Positions 41,782 through 52,755 of a stretch of 64,000 bases of DNA are shown here, piece by piece; positions within the stretch are counted from its first letter, which is position 1; every line of letters begins with the position of its first letter. Under the pieces are notes generated by a model. That model made no database searches and was not told the origin of the DNA. It saw only the letters and a program-made list of their open reading frames with translations. The stretch lies in the NCBI GenBank assembly GCA_003116975.1, contig BGKB01000180.1:1-64000 (forward strand), written 5' to 3'. The translations under genes and the position numbers were made by a program. Source of the stretch: Aurantiochytrium sp. KH105. Taxonomy: Eukaryota; Sar; Bigyra; Thraustochytrida; Thraustochytriidae.

Positions 41782-43044
41782 ATGAAGCTGACCGCAGACA
41801 CGATCCGGAGCGCGCGAGTATTCGTGAACGCGCTGCGGGAGCGCGAGATCGACCTTCGCGGGCGCAAGATCGCCGTGGTGGAAAACCTCGGCGCGCTGCT
41901 GGACCAGGTGGATGTGCTCGACCTGACGGACAATGAGATCGAGGTCGTGGAAAACTTTCCCCGCCTCAAACGGCTCAAGTGGATCCTTCTGAGCAACAAT
42001 CGCGTCGCACGAATCCGGGATCAGGTTGCCGAGGCGGTGCCAGGTCTCCGCGTGCTCGTGCTGGCCAACAACCGTATCAGTCTGCTCTCGGAGATCGACA
42101 AGCTCGCCGCCTTTACCAGCCTCGAAGTGCTCAATCTCGAGGATAATCCTGTGCAGCATCAAACCAATTATCGTCTCTATGTGATTCACAAAATTCCGTC
42201 GCTCATCATCCTCGATCATGATCGCGTCCGTGCCCGGGAGCGAGATGAGGCCGCTCGCGTCTTTGGTAGCGCCCAGGGCCAAGCCTTTGTGTCCAAAGTC
42301 CAGCAGCAGGGCAAGGCCATGGAGCAGGACACGGCGAACCGGGGCGTGGTGCTTTCGCCTGAGCAGAAGCAGGTTCTCGCCGCTGCGTTGGCCCAGGCCA
42401 CTACACAGGACGATATCGAGCGTCTCGAGCGCATGCTCCGCGCAGGCATCGTTCCAGACGAAAAGACTCTGCGCATTATTGAGGCCAACGTGCAGGGCAG
42501 CGGCGCTGGAGACAAGGGCAGGGACACAAGCGCGGTTACCTCGAACGCAAACTCAAACGCAAACTCGAACTCGAATGCCATGGATGTAGACGAGCAGGAA
42601 GGCGCTGCGCAGCAGCCAGCAGCACAGGGTGGAACGTCTCTTCCTGCAGCCGCAGAGGACCAGGACATGCAGGAATCTTCTGGCGACGGAATGCGCGCAA
42701 TAAATGGAAGCGAAACACCAGAAAAGCCTACAGAAAATGACCCGCCGCGTCCCCAAACAAGTGCCGCCGCAGCGCCGCCGCAAGAATCCTCATCGTCACC
42801 ACAACAATCGTCAACCCCACCGCAAGACGCGCAAAAATCGTCACCTCCTTCTTCAACAATAGCTACAGGTACAAGAGAGGACGACGAAGATGCCGACGCG
42901 CGAGCTCAGCTAGAGAGCATGACCGTAAAAGAGCTCAAAGCAGAGCTCGAACGGCGCCAGCTTGACACCAAGGGTCTCAAGGCAGTTTTGAAGGCCCGCC
43001 TCAAGGAACATCTAGATGTGCGCGCCACAAACAAAAGCGCATAA
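41782..43044 (+). CDS. SNRPA1: U2 snRNP protein A' with C-terminal SAP-like motif
   Basis: 420 residues, against about 255 in animals. U2A' is a leucine-rich-repeat protein that binds U2B'' and U2 snRNA in the spliceosome. The N-terminal 170 residues follow the family closely: MKLTADTIRSARVFVNALRE, REIDLRGRKIAVVENLGALL, DLTDNEIEVVENFPRLKRLK, LLSNNRVARI, the LRR cap and NYRLYVIHKIPSLIILDHDR. A Ser/Pro/Gln-rich linker (about residues 240-375) leads to a SAP-like helix pair (MTVKELKAELERRQLDTKGL, about residues 378-412). SAP motifs bind nucleic acids; the fusion is unusual for U2A'. Single exon. Confidence 0.93.
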   Translation: MKLTADTIRSARVFVNALREREIDLRGRKIAVVENLGALLDQVDVLDLTDNEIEVVENFPRLKRLKWILLSNNRVARIRDQVAEAVPGLRVLVLANNRISLLSEIDKLAAFTSLEVLNLEDNPVQHQTNYRLYVIHKIPSLIILDHDRVRARERDEAARVFGSAQGQAFVSKVQQQGKAMEQDTANRGVVLSPEQKQVLAAALAQATTQDDIERLERMLRAGIVPDEKTLRIIEANVQGSGAGDKGRDTSAVTSNANSNANSNSNAMDVDEQEGAAQQPAAQGGTSLPAAAEDQDMQESSGDGMRAINGSETPEKPTENDPPRPQTSAAAAPPQESSSSPQQSSTPPQDAQKSSPPSSTIATGTREDDEDADARAQLESMTVKELKAELERRQLDTKGLKAVLKARLKEHLDVRATNKSA

Positions 43045-43180
43045 AATGAACACGAGCATGAGAATGCCTTGGCCCTGATGAGAGTAGAAACGTTGAGTGA
43101 AATCCAAAACGTGCAACGCGATTGAAAAATCCACGCATTCCATTCGATTTGATTCCGTTCATTTCCTGAGAGATTCAGCT

Positions 43181-45150
43181 CTACATGTCCGAGACGAGAT
43201 GCGGCGCGGGGGACGACGTCGGCGAAATAAGCACAAATAACTGCGTAATTTGCGCTGTAGACTCTCGAAAGACGGCCTCGATGCGTCCGTTGAATACACG
43301 TGTCACCTTGGCAGCATCAGCCTCGGCTTCGTCGTCTTCTTCAAAGTGGGACGGTCCGAGGGCTTTGTTGGAAAAGATGGCACTTGCCACAAAGGTGGTC
43401 GTGAACCTGGCATTGTTGGCAACAACAACGTTGGTCAGCGTCAGCGAGTCGAGCTTTCGATTCATGTCATGTATGAGATACGCCATAAACGAATCAACTC
43501 CCTTGAATTCCTGCCCCAAAGACTCGTTGAGAACCAGTAGATCCTGGTCTAGATGTTGCACAAAATCCGGGTCCGCGCGGAACATTTTCTCGATGTTCAA
43601 CATCACGTCGCGACGCTCTTGCAAGAGCGCGCCCTCGCTCTTTCTCGCCGCCTCTGATGCCTGCCCCGGCATGTTGATCTCGTGCGCCCCGTGGTGAGCT
43701 CCGGCCGACGTGGCGTGCCGGACACTGTCTGTTGTAGCGGCTGCCTCAGCATCTCCCCAGAACGAGGGCTTCAAGCTTGAGTGAGGGCCGCCAGAAGTCG
43801 CCTCATTTTCTGCGTCAACGCCGTCGTCGGGGAGGCCCTGGCTCTCGCGCGGGTTGTCGGAAGTACTTGCACACGGATTCGCGCTTCTGGCCGACTGCGA
43901 CCGGGAAGAGTTCGATTGTCCGTGCGCAGGACGAGCACTTTCGTCATTTCTCCACGGGCGATGCATGCTTTGCGAATCCGTGCTTGCCGCATCTGCAAGC
44001 GCTGCGTTCAGGCGCACGCCAACATGGCAAATGTAGCGGTTGCCAGGAACAAAGGAGCAGCTAATGATCCCATGCACACCCCCAAAATTGACAGACAGAG
44101 ATCCAAAGTCTCCAACGAGTTGGGGGTCGCTTGCAGAAGCATCCCTGCCGCCGCGCAGACCCACGAGAAAATTGTGCACATGGTCAACTCCGCAGAACTG
44201 CCGCTGGCCGTCCGGAGAGTCGAAGAGCAGATCTACCTCGGGCGCAAACGCGGTCAACAGACGGCTACCGTCGAGAATAAGACGCCTAAAAGTTTGCATA
44301 ATGTGAGCGCGCGATTCCATGAGTAAATGCTCGCCTTCGGATGGCGCAAAGGGCGCAACCTGCGCACTGATTTCCCGCACAGTGTCTGCGTCCTGTATTG
44401 CCATGCCAAGCGATTCGAGCGTGCTCTGCCATAATTTGTCGAGCGCAGCAGCCGGAAAGCCTGGTTGTCGTACGACAGAAAGGGCTCGAGCAAGTTGCTC
44501 TGGCCGAACGACCGCCTTGACAGTGGTCAGAAATTGCGCAAAGGCCTCTAAACACTGGTCGTACGAAGCTGCAAGTCCGCGCGTACCGTCCACGAGCGTA
44601 GACAGCTTGCTTTGCAAATTACGTACACGGTGAATCTTCTCATCGAGGCGCGCGTGCTGTTCCGATGTGAGGTCAAGCTTCTCGTTTTCGGATCTGGCGC
44701 GATCGGTCACCATGTCCAGGAGTTTTGCGAGCCGCATCAGCGAATTTCGCGAGGCATCGAGCATAAACAAGTGGGCACGTGCGCTTGATTGGCTTTCTAC
44801 TCCAAAGCTCTCGCTCTCATTCCACGCCTTACCTACAGCGCGACGGATTTTGCGGGGCCGCACACTCTGACGTCGGAGCTCTTTGTTAAGAGCCTGGTTG
44901 GCCGCTCCCTCTGCTTCCGCTCGCGCACTGCGGGGCTCCACGTCTTCACCTTGCACACGGAGACAGGCACGGAGCGCCGAATTACGTTGCTCCAACAATG
45001 CAACTTCAGCCCGTAAGTCTTGCAATTGCGAGTCCTCCTCTCGCGCAGAATCCGATTTTATGGTCAGACGTTTATGGGGTCGAGACTCTCGATCTCCGTT
45101 GTTTCCTCTGATCGACGATGACTCCTCTTCTGTTGGCTGATCCTCCGCCC

Positions 45151-45188
<38 letters not shown>

Positions 45189-45251
45189 AAGTAGGATCCC
45201 GGTGGCTGATCTCCCTTGTATTCTAGCTGCTGTCGTTGTTGTTGTTGTTGG

Positions 45252-45290
<39 letters not shown>

Positions 45291-45925
45291 GGATACATTG
45301 ATGGATTTCTTCCATACGACCCAAATGTATTGCCCCAAGGGTGCATCATCTGCTGCATGTAAATGTATTGTTGGTACTGATATTGCTCTTGCATTCGCAT
45401 TTGCACTTGACCTTGGTGCTGCTGTTGATAATTTTGTTGTTGGCGGTGATATTGTTGTTGGTGATGTTGATTTTGTTGAAGTTGGTGGTACTGATGATTG
45501 TACTGACGATAAGGATGGTGCGCGCCGTAAGGAGGGTACATGTGTTGCGGGGAAAGGTACATTGGCCCAGGTTGCATCGAGCCACTATGAATCCTCATTT
45601 CTGGTCCCATCGGCTGCTGTGAATATTCCTGTTGCTGCTGCTGCTGATGATGCGGAGGCGAAGTCATTGATGACGACAATGAAGGGTCCCTAGACGATCC
45701 AGCATTTTCCCCATTGCCGGCGTCCTTTTGAAAAGATGATGACGATGCGCTCATGTGACCCGTTCGAGCTTTTATTGGGCGCGCCCTGCCAGACTGCTGC
45801 CCTTGTTGGCGCGGGCCCGAGGGAACGCGCTCGTCGCTATCCTCGTCACCGTCCTGGTCTTGGCGCGAACGATTGCTGGGCTGCTTGCGTTTCAAGCCCG
45901 CGCGCTGCGACGGCCGCTGCGGCAT
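43181..45925 (-). CDS. Gln-rich putative regulator with coiled coil and two NTF2-like regions
   Basis: 914 residues. Not assigned to a family. Order: a charged N-terminus, then a region rich in Gln, Tyr, Met and His (about residues 80-270) containing two pure Gln runs encoded by CAG/CAA; a basic/zipper-like segment (RPHKRLTIKSD then a leucine-heptad helix, about residues 290-330); a helical region; and two weakly similar alpha+beta regions near the middle and C-terminus, each starting with a helix (IMQTFRRLILDGSRLLTAFA; VMLNIEKMFRADPDFVQHLD) and ending in hydrophobic strands, reminiscent of NTF2/SnoaL-like folds. The make-up resembles stramenopile transcription factors that join a bZIP-like helix to such a domain, but a full basic region is not evident. 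The ATG at 45925 is the only methionine in the upstream-open frame. Confidence 0.6.
45149..45292. repeat. Two CAG/CTG (poly-Gln) tracts inside the Q-rich gene
   Basis: CTG-type repeats on the plus strand at about 45153-45187 and 45240-45292 encode the two long Gln runs. The second tract mixes GTT and CTG units. Length polymorphism between strains is likely. Confidence 0.85.
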
Positions 45926-46882
45926 GGTAGCTGGGCTGCTGCGCCGGCGGGCGCGGCTGAGCGCGAGCGCGGAGGCGGAGCTCGGGTCGGCGTGGCTCGG
46001 CGCGGCGTGGCTCCGCGTCCGCGGTCGAGCAAACTGGCGTGGCTCGCCTCGCCGCGGCCTCGTGCTTTGTGTCCTCGTCTCGCGTGGCGCTCGATGCCGG
46101 CCGCCGTCGCGGGGCCGGCCTCGAGGGGGCGCCTGCGCCTGCGCCTGCGCCTGCGCGCGGCTCGGGGCCAGGCGGCTCTGGGCCCGGCCCGCGCTCACCG
46201 CCGCAGGACCCGCGCCGCGGCGGGACCCGGATTTTGCCTGCGATGCTCTCTCTGTGCGCTTGCTTTCGCCATGGTCGGGGGGCTGCGCGATAGCCGACTT
46301 GCGCGCGCCGAGGTCGACTTGCGTAGGCCTATACCTCACTTGCGAGCACAAATGCGCAGCACGAGAACACAGAGTGTTACAGTGTCGTGGATGTTGCTGA
46401 GGGTGGTGCACGCGGCAAGCAACTCGAAGCGTGGCACTGAGGGGATTGAGAGCTGCACTGCTGGGCGAGGTAGGCGGTGGGAGGACGCAAGGCAAACACG
46501 AGATTATTTATCCCGCTCATCATGAAGAGAGAGCTCGCTGCTTGAGCGAAGCAGTCAATGCTGATCGCCACGTCGATTGTATTGATTGATTGTTTGTCAC
46601 GATGCAAGTTGCAGCATCAACGAGGAGAGCAGTAGAAAGCCATTCAGAAGCAAAGTACATGATTGTGCACAAGGGTTAGTACGTAATGAAAAATCGCTAA
46701 CCATAAACTACTACCACGGTATGAAAAAAGGAATTTGGACGAGGAGAAGAAGAAGAAGAAGAAGAAGAAGAAGGATGAAAAAAGGAAGCAATTAAGAAAG
46801 AGGGGGCCTGCGACAATGAACTGGTCGTCTTTCGCAGAGAGGAGATAATTATGTAGAACAAGACGGCAAAGAGACACTCATC
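45926..46882. other. Intergenic region upstream of the Q-rich gene
   Basis: Nearly 1 kb between two minus-strand genes. The first 370 nt are very GC-rich, keeping the Q-rich frame open upstream without an ATG, and include a CTGCGC-type run at about 46131-46160. An AAG-rich tract lies at about 46744-46775. No gene recognised. Confidence 0.5.
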
Positions 46883-47814
46883 CTACGCTGCAGACTTGGT
46901 CGGTGAAAATGTGCGCATATATTCGCGAACGGCTTTCCAGTCATTAAGGCGCGTCACCCCAGAAGGAAGCTTGCCATCCTTGGGCTGGTTCCAGGCGTAG
47001 TTTCCGAAGAGGATGCACGGAATTCCGAGCTGCTGGCTGACCTTCGTGCAGTAGTCAAGATTATCGTCCACAAGCAACACCGCGGATACATCGCGGCACA
47101 TCTCAGGCTTGCTACGTTTTGAGTCGTGCTCATGCGCGTCGTCCGGATCGGGCGCGTCTCGCGAGTAATGGTTGCCAAACTCAGCGCGTGAAATGATGCC
47201 CCCAAAGTGGCGCTCCAGCCACGCCCGTGTCTCGTCCTCGATCTCATGCTGCCGACTCGTCACCACGACAAACTTGAACCTGGACTTCATTTCTGCCAGC
47301 GTCTCCGAAGCGTGCGGCAGAGGCTTCAGGTCCTTGCGAAAGTAATCGGTCTCAAAGAATTCAAAGATTTCGTCGAGCGTCTCCTCGTTGGTTCCGCCCC
47401 AGACCTCGCAGAATTTATACGAGAAGAAATCGTCAAGTTTGTAGGACGTGTCATGCTTTTTGTTGTAGAACTTGAGCAGAGCGGGCAGAAAGCCTCCAAG
47501 CTTTCAACGTGGGAAAATAAAAGTATCATTTCACGCAGTTTTGCGTGCGTCAGTTGTTCGTCTCAAGCGAAGCTTTTGTCACCATCGCACTGCACCAAAA
47601 CACGAGCTCGAGTCTCTAGACTGCCAGAGCTTCACGGCGACCAGGCATCCATCTGGCCTTTGACAGACCAACAGTAGCAACGTACCACCTCGTCGATGTC
47701 GAGGGCGACGACAGGCCGCGACTTGGCGACGGTTCGCGCTCTCCATCGCTGCCGGACTGCCCAAAGGGCGCCGGCGCCCAGCGCAGCTGCAGCGAGAGCG
47801 TGCTGTGCAAGCAT
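46883..47814 (-). CDS. HAD-superfamily hydrolase, two exons
   Basis: Joining exon 47814-47686 to exon 47500-46883 gives 248 residues. HAD motif I is DIDEV with Asp39 and Asp41, completed across the splice as DIDEVLGGFLPALLKFY; motif II is VVVTSRQ (Thr124), a Lys near residue 174 may serve motif III, and motif IV is LLVDDNLDY (Asp188-Asp189). The family includes phosphatases and nucleotidases; the layout recalls the 5'(3')-nucleotidase C-type group, but substrate is not certain. The N-terminus has a hydrophobic stretch followed by Arg residues (AAAALGAGALWAVRQRWRAR), suggesting a membrane anchor or organelle-targeting sequence. The exons are individually short and only the spliced product restores motif I. 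Start at 47814 is the first ATG before the motif. Confidence 0.82.
47501..47685 (-). other. Spliceosomal intron in the HAD hydrolase gene
   Basis: 185 nt, phase 0. The donor GTACGT follows the codon for Val43, a CTGAC branch-like motif lies about 55 nt from the 3' end, and a T-rich tract precedes the AAAG acceptor. It splits HAD motif I, and removal yields the expected DIDEVLGGF sequence. Confidence 0.8.
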
Positions 47815-48238
47815 GCTTCTTGCTTGGTGCTTTTCCGGTTTTGCCCAACAAGAGACTCGCGCCTGGGCTGTGTTTTAAAGTCCATATTGGGTCTAAAAAG
47901 GTGGACAGGTCACGGTTTCTTTCGCCAAACGGCCTACTTCATTAACATTGTAACTCTCTTTTTTTTTATTATCAACATCACTGAACGCGGGAGAAGCCAT
48001 CGTCTGTCCAGTGATTTGTGTTATCGTGCAAATATCGCCTTTTCACTTTCAAGAATACTTGACGGCCACTGTGCCTGTCGAATAAATCAGATTTCCCCAA
48101 GAGCCAACATGAACAACAGCTTGCACGAAAAGACCAAAAGGGGCTTGACAAGTGGAAAGGCGGAAGGTCAGGACTGACAAAAACAGAAATTGGACCTCTT
48201 GGCAAAGCTGCGCGAATCGCCGCAAAGTGAGAGCTAGA
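47815..48238. other. Intergenic region, no gene recognised
   Basis: About 420 nt between two minus-strand genes, containing the HAD gene promoter. A T-rich stretch lies near 47960-47970. Nothing else notable. Confidence 0.5.
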
Positions 48239-49057
48239 CTATGAAGGCGTGGGCCCCGAAGGACTCGTCGAAACAGGAAAGAGTTCACGCAAGTCATGCG
48301 CAATGAGCGTCTTTTCAGGATCCGAGCAACCCTCGTACATGGCCTGAAAGACAACCACCTTGGTCGGCGCATCCAGACCAGCAAAGAATGTGACCCATGG
48401 CGCGGGAATCGTCACCCCCTTGTAGTTCTCCATGGGAAGCGACGATAACATTTCCGCGGAAACATTCGTGCCTGCGGTAGGGTTTTGGGCGCCGGTGAGA
48501 AGCTGCAAGAAACGAACAAAGACCTTGAGTCGATCTTCTGCGGCCGATTCGTTCCAAAAGGTCGCCATGGTCGCGAGACGCACGGCCGACACGTGCGAAG
48601 CTTGGTCCCGCGGCATGTACCTACAGATTTCGGCGAAATGCTCGGCTGTCTCAACTTTTCCTGATGTGTCCTTGGCTTTGCATTCGGTGCAGACTTCGTC
48701 ATAGCGTTGTCCGTAGTAGCGCGTCGCACTTTTGTCCCTGGCAAACGCCTCGAGCGCCTCACGCAGCGTCCGGCGTGCTTTCCAAGGCTTTCCGCAGGCG
48801 AGTTCCGCATTTGCTTTTCGATCGTAGGCCTTGATATAGGTTTTGTCCGCGGCAAGACTCTGCTCGGCAGCCTCGAGGGCCTCTTGTGCGGATCCCTGCG
48901 TGAGCAGCGCGAGACTCAAATTGCCCAGCGTCTTGGCCGACGGCTCCTTGGCCAGGCTCGCGCGGTACGTCTCGATGGCCTCGTTGACTTTTCCGGCCTC
49001 AAAGAGGCCATTGCCCTTGGCGCGCAGCGACTCTCCCGTCTCGTCGGTGTCTGCCAT
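48239..49057 (-). CDS. TPR-repeat protein
   Basis: 272 residues. Residues about 5-110 form three TPR-like helix pairs (GESLRAKGNGLFEAGKVNEA, KTLGNLSLALLTQGSAQEAL, YIKAYDRKANAELACGKPWK), similar to the co-chaperone type that binds Hsp70/Hsp90 tails. The remaining 160 residues are helical with no recognised domain. TPRs mediate protein interactions, so a role as adaptor or co-chaperone is likely, but no partner can be named. Start ATG at 49057. Confidence 0.78.
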   Translation of the reverse strand: MADTDETGESLRAKGNGLFEAGKVNEAIETYRASLAKEPSAKTLGNLSLALLTQGSAQEALEAAEQSLAADKTYIKAYDRKANAELACGKPWKARRTLREALEAFARDKSATRYYGQRYDEVCTECKAKDTSGKVETAEHFAEICRYMPRDQASHVSAVRLATMATFWNESAAEDRLKVFVRFLQLLTGAQNPTAGTNVSAEMLSSLPMENYKGVTIPAPWVTFFAGLDAPTKVVVFQAMYEGCSDPEKTLIAHDLRELFPVSTSPSGPTPS

Positions 49058-50523
49058 GGCGAGGTCGCCGGCTTAGGAGAAGGAGCAGCGCGAGGTCACC
49101 GCGCGATCACACGGCGCGTCCGTCTATGTGCCGCAGCGAGCAAGCCGACTGAGACAAAAGTTGGATGCGAGAACGAGTGCGAGAGAAAAAAAAAAAAAAA
49201 AAAAAAAGGTTCGGTTTTACCTGGCCTTTCCTGATCGTCATCTACATCATCGTCATCATCATCATGGGCGGCCAGCCAGCCAGCCAGCCAGCTGATTTAC
49301 TAGCTGAGCATGGACGTCTACTGCGTACGGTGAAGCATAATCATGAGCGCCTGATAGCGAGGTCGATCGTCCAATGGACCAAATGAGCCCAGGGGAAAGT
49401 AATGGGAAAAAGACAAAAAGAGCGAAGTGGTTTTCGACACACACGTATGGGCTTCCTCTCCACCATCCTTTACAGTCAGTCACAGAGCTCTTGCTTGGGC
49501 TGTCAAAAACTATAAATGATGACAATTCCAAAAAAATAAAGAAATCAGCAGCAGAAGGTATCAGGAGAGAGGTGCTACGGCGAGCCAAAAAAGACACGTA
49601 TGCCTAACACTCCTCGCGCAAACTCCATGCATCACTACAATATCCGGCTGGCGAACTCCAAACTTGATTCTCATCGAACCTCGCCTCTTGCCCTGCCCAG
49701 ATGAATGCCTCGATCGCACGCTCAAGGAAGTCTTCCATTCTCTTTTCTTCTCTTCTTTTTCCCCTTTCTTCTCGCCCACCCTTCTCCCGCACCCCGCTGC
49801 CGCGCAACCAACCGTCATCATTCCCGCCCTTTACTCCCTCCTTCCAATCCTTTCTCCCCCACGCTGCCGCTGTCGCCGCGGAGCACCTCCCGCGCGACGC
49901 TGCCGCGGCATGCCGACGACGCCGCCCGGGCCTACGCGCACATTGATCAAGCAATTTTCTCCACGACGCCACGGCGCAACTTCTCCAGCTCCATTGCATG
50001 GTGCACATTGCACTATGCACCTCGGGCGGGCTCTTTAGCCCCGCCAAGGTCGCAAAGCGGGCGTCCGCCTCGCCTCGTCGACGCTCCTTCACGTTGGAGA
50101 CACAGCGAGGAGGAGCAGGACAGGAGAGCGAAGCAGTCTCCGATTGGTCGATCGACAGCGCGCCGCCGGAGCCGCCGCCGCGCCGCGCCGCGCCGCTCGC
50201 CGAGCCCGCCGCCGAGGGGGGAGCGCCCGCGCGCGCCGCCGAGCCCGCCGCGCACGCCGCGCACGCGCGCGCCCGCGAGGGTGACGGGGAGGTGAGGTCA
50301 TCCAATCCATCCGAGGCGACGACATTGAGCGCGCGAGGTCCAACCCCGCGGCCACGTCCGGCCGCGCACGCCTGCGCAGCGAGCGAGCGAGCGAGCGAGC
50401 GACGCCGGCGGACGCGTCGAAGCTCGCGCCCATCGCCCCGTCGCTCGTCGTCGCGCACGGCCTGCCTGCGAGGCTGCGCGCACGAAGGGGTGACCAGGGA
50501 ATAAGGAAAGGAGCGAGCCCACC
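49058..50523. promoter_or_regulatory. Divergent intergenic region between TPR and J-domain genes
   Basis: 1.47 kb, no gene accepted. Contains a 22-nt A run at 49186-49207, GCCA units at about 49271-49292, and a GC-rich 3' half where long, mutually overlapping open frames on both strands lack motifs. Confidence 0.45.
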
Positions 50524-52755
50524 ATGGCGACAGCGGCACCAACCACGGCGCCGGCGACGGGGATCAGCACGTCATCGACGACCTCGACGAACGCCCCCGC
50601 GGGAGGCACTGGCACAGGGGCTTCCGCCAAGCAGCCGCAGCAGCAGGCGGCTCATGGCGAGCAGCAGCTGGCGCTCAAGACCGACGAGGCGCTCATTGCA
50701 CAAGGCGATGAGGAGGACGACATGGAAATCTTCTCGACGCGACGACCGAAGGACGTGACGGCCGGACTCTCGAGCGGACTCAAGAATGTCGGCAAGGGAG
50801 TCCTCGCAGGAGTCGCGGCCGCGGTCTCGATGCCGGTTCTTGGTGCACGCGAGTCTGGCGCCTCAGGTTTCGCCAAGGGGCTCGCGATGGGCGTCGTGGC
50901 CGGCGTTTCCCTCCCCGTGGGAGGCGTTCTCACCGGAGCCTATCAGGTCGGCCGCGGCGTCTTTAACACGCCGCAGGCCATTATGGAAGCCAAAGAAGGA
51001 AAGGAATGGGATCCTGTGAAGCGTGAATGGTTCACGTACGACCTCGAGGAAGAGTCGTCGCGCGTTCTGAACGAATCAGAAGAGGAGTTCCTACGCAAAA
51101 AGAGGGAGGGAGACACGGGCGAAGACGGCAAAGCCAAGGAAGGGGGCGCGGCTGGAGCCGGGGCTGAAGCCAAGGATGGAGAAAGTGCCGAGGAACCCAA
51201 GTTGCCCGCGAAGGAGGTCAAGGACCGCACCTACTACGATTTGCTCGGCATTGAACCGAATGCCACGCCCAGCATGATTAAAAAGGCATACTATGTGAAA
51301 GCTCGAAAGCTGCACCCAGACAAGAACCCAAACGACCCCAAGGCCCACGAACGCTTTCAAGAGGTCGGCGCCGCCTACCAGGTACTTTCTGACCCAGGGC
51401 TTCGCGAAAAGTATGACAAGTACGGCAAGGACGGCGTGGATGATGTCCCTGTCATGGACTCTTCTGCCTTTTTCATGATGATCTTTGGTAGCGAGAAGTT
51501 CGACTACTATGTCGGCGAGCTGCAACTCGCGACGATGATGTCTATGGGTCAAGACGTGGAAGGCGAGGATGAGGACGCGGCAATGCAGGCCCTCTTTAGC
51601 AATAATCCCGCCATGGAATTCCGTCAGCGCAAGCGCATCGTCCAGACTGCAGTCAACCTCGCCAAAGTTCTGCAAGACTTTGTCGACGAGGCCCTCACGG
51701 ACCCTAACGCACCCAAATTTAGAGCCAAGATGACTGAGGAAGCCAAAGAGCTCTCTGCGAGCCCTTTTGGCGGCACCTTGCTTTCCGTCATTGGATATGT
51801 ATACGTCGAACAGTCCGAGAAGATGCTAGGATTCAAGCACAGCATTGGCGCTGGACTCGGTTTTACCGAAATGAAACGTCGTGGCCACGTGATGGCCACC
51901 AAGTATCGTGTTGCACGCTCTGCCTATCGCACGTACCGTGTTGCCAAAAAAATTGAGAAGAAGGAACAGGAGAAGCTTAAGAACAAAACACCGCGTGACC
52001 CGGATGCCTCACCAACATGCCCTGACGCCTCTGGCAACGCAGAGTCGAAATCGGACAAGACAAGTAGTGCCGCTGGCGCTGCCGCGGAGGCCACCGGTGC
52101 CACTGGCGCCACGGCTGGTGCACCTTCTGCTCCGGCCGCCAACACCGCGGCAAATGGAGCTGAGGAGTCTGCGAAGAAGAAGCCTACTGAAGGTGCAGAT
52201 GCTGAGGAGGAGGTTCAGACCGATGATGAAGAAGGTATGGCCGAGTCGTTCATGGGTATGATCGAGACGCTGTGGAACATGAGCGTGCTGGACATTGAGA
52301 GCACTTTGCGCAAGGCATGCCGCAAAATCTTCAAGGACGCCTCTGTCAAGCTTGAAGTCCGGATTCTGCGCGCTCGTGGTCTTGAGATTATGGGCCGAAT
52401 CTTCCAGGCCTCGGGAATTAGCGCCGAGGAGGGTCTCGGTGCCTTTCAGGCCCAAATGAAGGAGCAGATGGATGCTGCCAAAACTGCGCAAAAGTATCAT
52501 CAAGAACAGGAGGTAAAAACTGCTTCCCAGGAGCAGCAGCAGCAGCAGCAACAACAACAAGATCAGCCATCGCAGACAAACCAGGCGCAGCCTGCGCCTG
52601 CGCCTGCTCCGACTCCCGTCAAAACGTTTTCGCGCGAGGAGGTCGAAGCCATGAAGCCCAGTCAGCTCAAGGCTGTGCTCGACGAACGCAAGGTCTCTTA
52701 CACTGACTGCATTGAAAAGAGCGACTTCATCAAGAAGGTTCTCGACACCCAATAA
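50524..52755 (+). CDS. J-domain (DnaJ) co-chaperone with VPS13-like N-terminal and SAP-like C-terminal regions
   Basis: 743 residues. The J-domain (about residues 233-303; YYDLLGIEPNATPSMIKKAY, catalytic LHPDKNP near residue 263, YQVLSDPGLREKYDKYG) stimulates Hsp70 ATPase. It is followed by a DnaJ-X-type region (about residues 310-450, GSEKFDYYVGEL and a long helical stretch). The N-terminal segment (about residues 78-160) is a Gly/Ala/Val-rich amphipathic repeat, GLKNVGKGVLAGVAAAVSMP and GFAKGLAMGVVAGVSLPVGG, resembling the G-x3-G-x3 membrane-binding repeats in VPS13 C-terminal regions. Gln runs (near residues 670-685) and a SAP-like end (MKPSQLKAVLDERKVSYTD) complete it. The ATG at 50524 has a good context (CCACCATGG). 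Confidence 0.88.
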   Translation: MATAAPTTAPATGISTSSTTSTNAPAGGTGTGASAKQPQQQAAHGEQQLALKTDEALIAQGDEEDDMEIFSTRRPKDVTAGLSSGLKNVGKGVLAGVAAAVSMPVLGARESGASGFAKGLAMGVVAGVSLPVGGVLTGAYQVGRGVFNTPQAIMEAKEGKEWDPVKREWFTYDLEEESSRVLNESEEEFLRKKREGDTGEDGKAKEGGAAGAGAEAKDGESAEEPKLPAKEVKDRTYYDLLGIEPNATPSMIKKAYYVKARKLHPDKNPNDPKAHERFQEVGAAYQVLSDPGLREKYDKYGKDGVDDVPVMDSSAFFMMIFGSEKFDYYVGELQLATMMSMGQDVEGEDEDAAMQALFSNNPAMEFRQRKRIVQTAVNLAKVLQDFVDEALTDPNAPKFRAKMTEEAKELSASPFGGTLLSVIGYVYVEQSEKMLGFKHSIGAGLGFTEMKRRGHVMATKYRVARSAYRTYRVAKKIEKKEQEKLKNKTPRDPDASPTCPDASGNAESKSDKTSSAAGAAAEATGATGATAGAPSAPAANTAANGAEESAKKKPTEGADAEEEVQTDDEEGMAESFMGMIETLWNMSVLDIESTLRKACRKIFKDASVKLEVRILRARGLEIMGRIFQASGISAEEGLGAFQAQMKEQMDAAKTAQKYHQEQEVKTASQEQQQQQQQQQDQPSQTNQAQPAPAPAPTPVKTFSREEVEAMKPSQLKAVLDERKVSYTDCIEKSDFIKKVLDTQ

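Noticed and set aside
49604-50542. 312-codon minus-strand open frame upstream of the J-domain gene
   Set aside because: Arg/Ala-rich, overlaps equally long frames on the other strand in a very GC-rich region, and no family pattern is seen.
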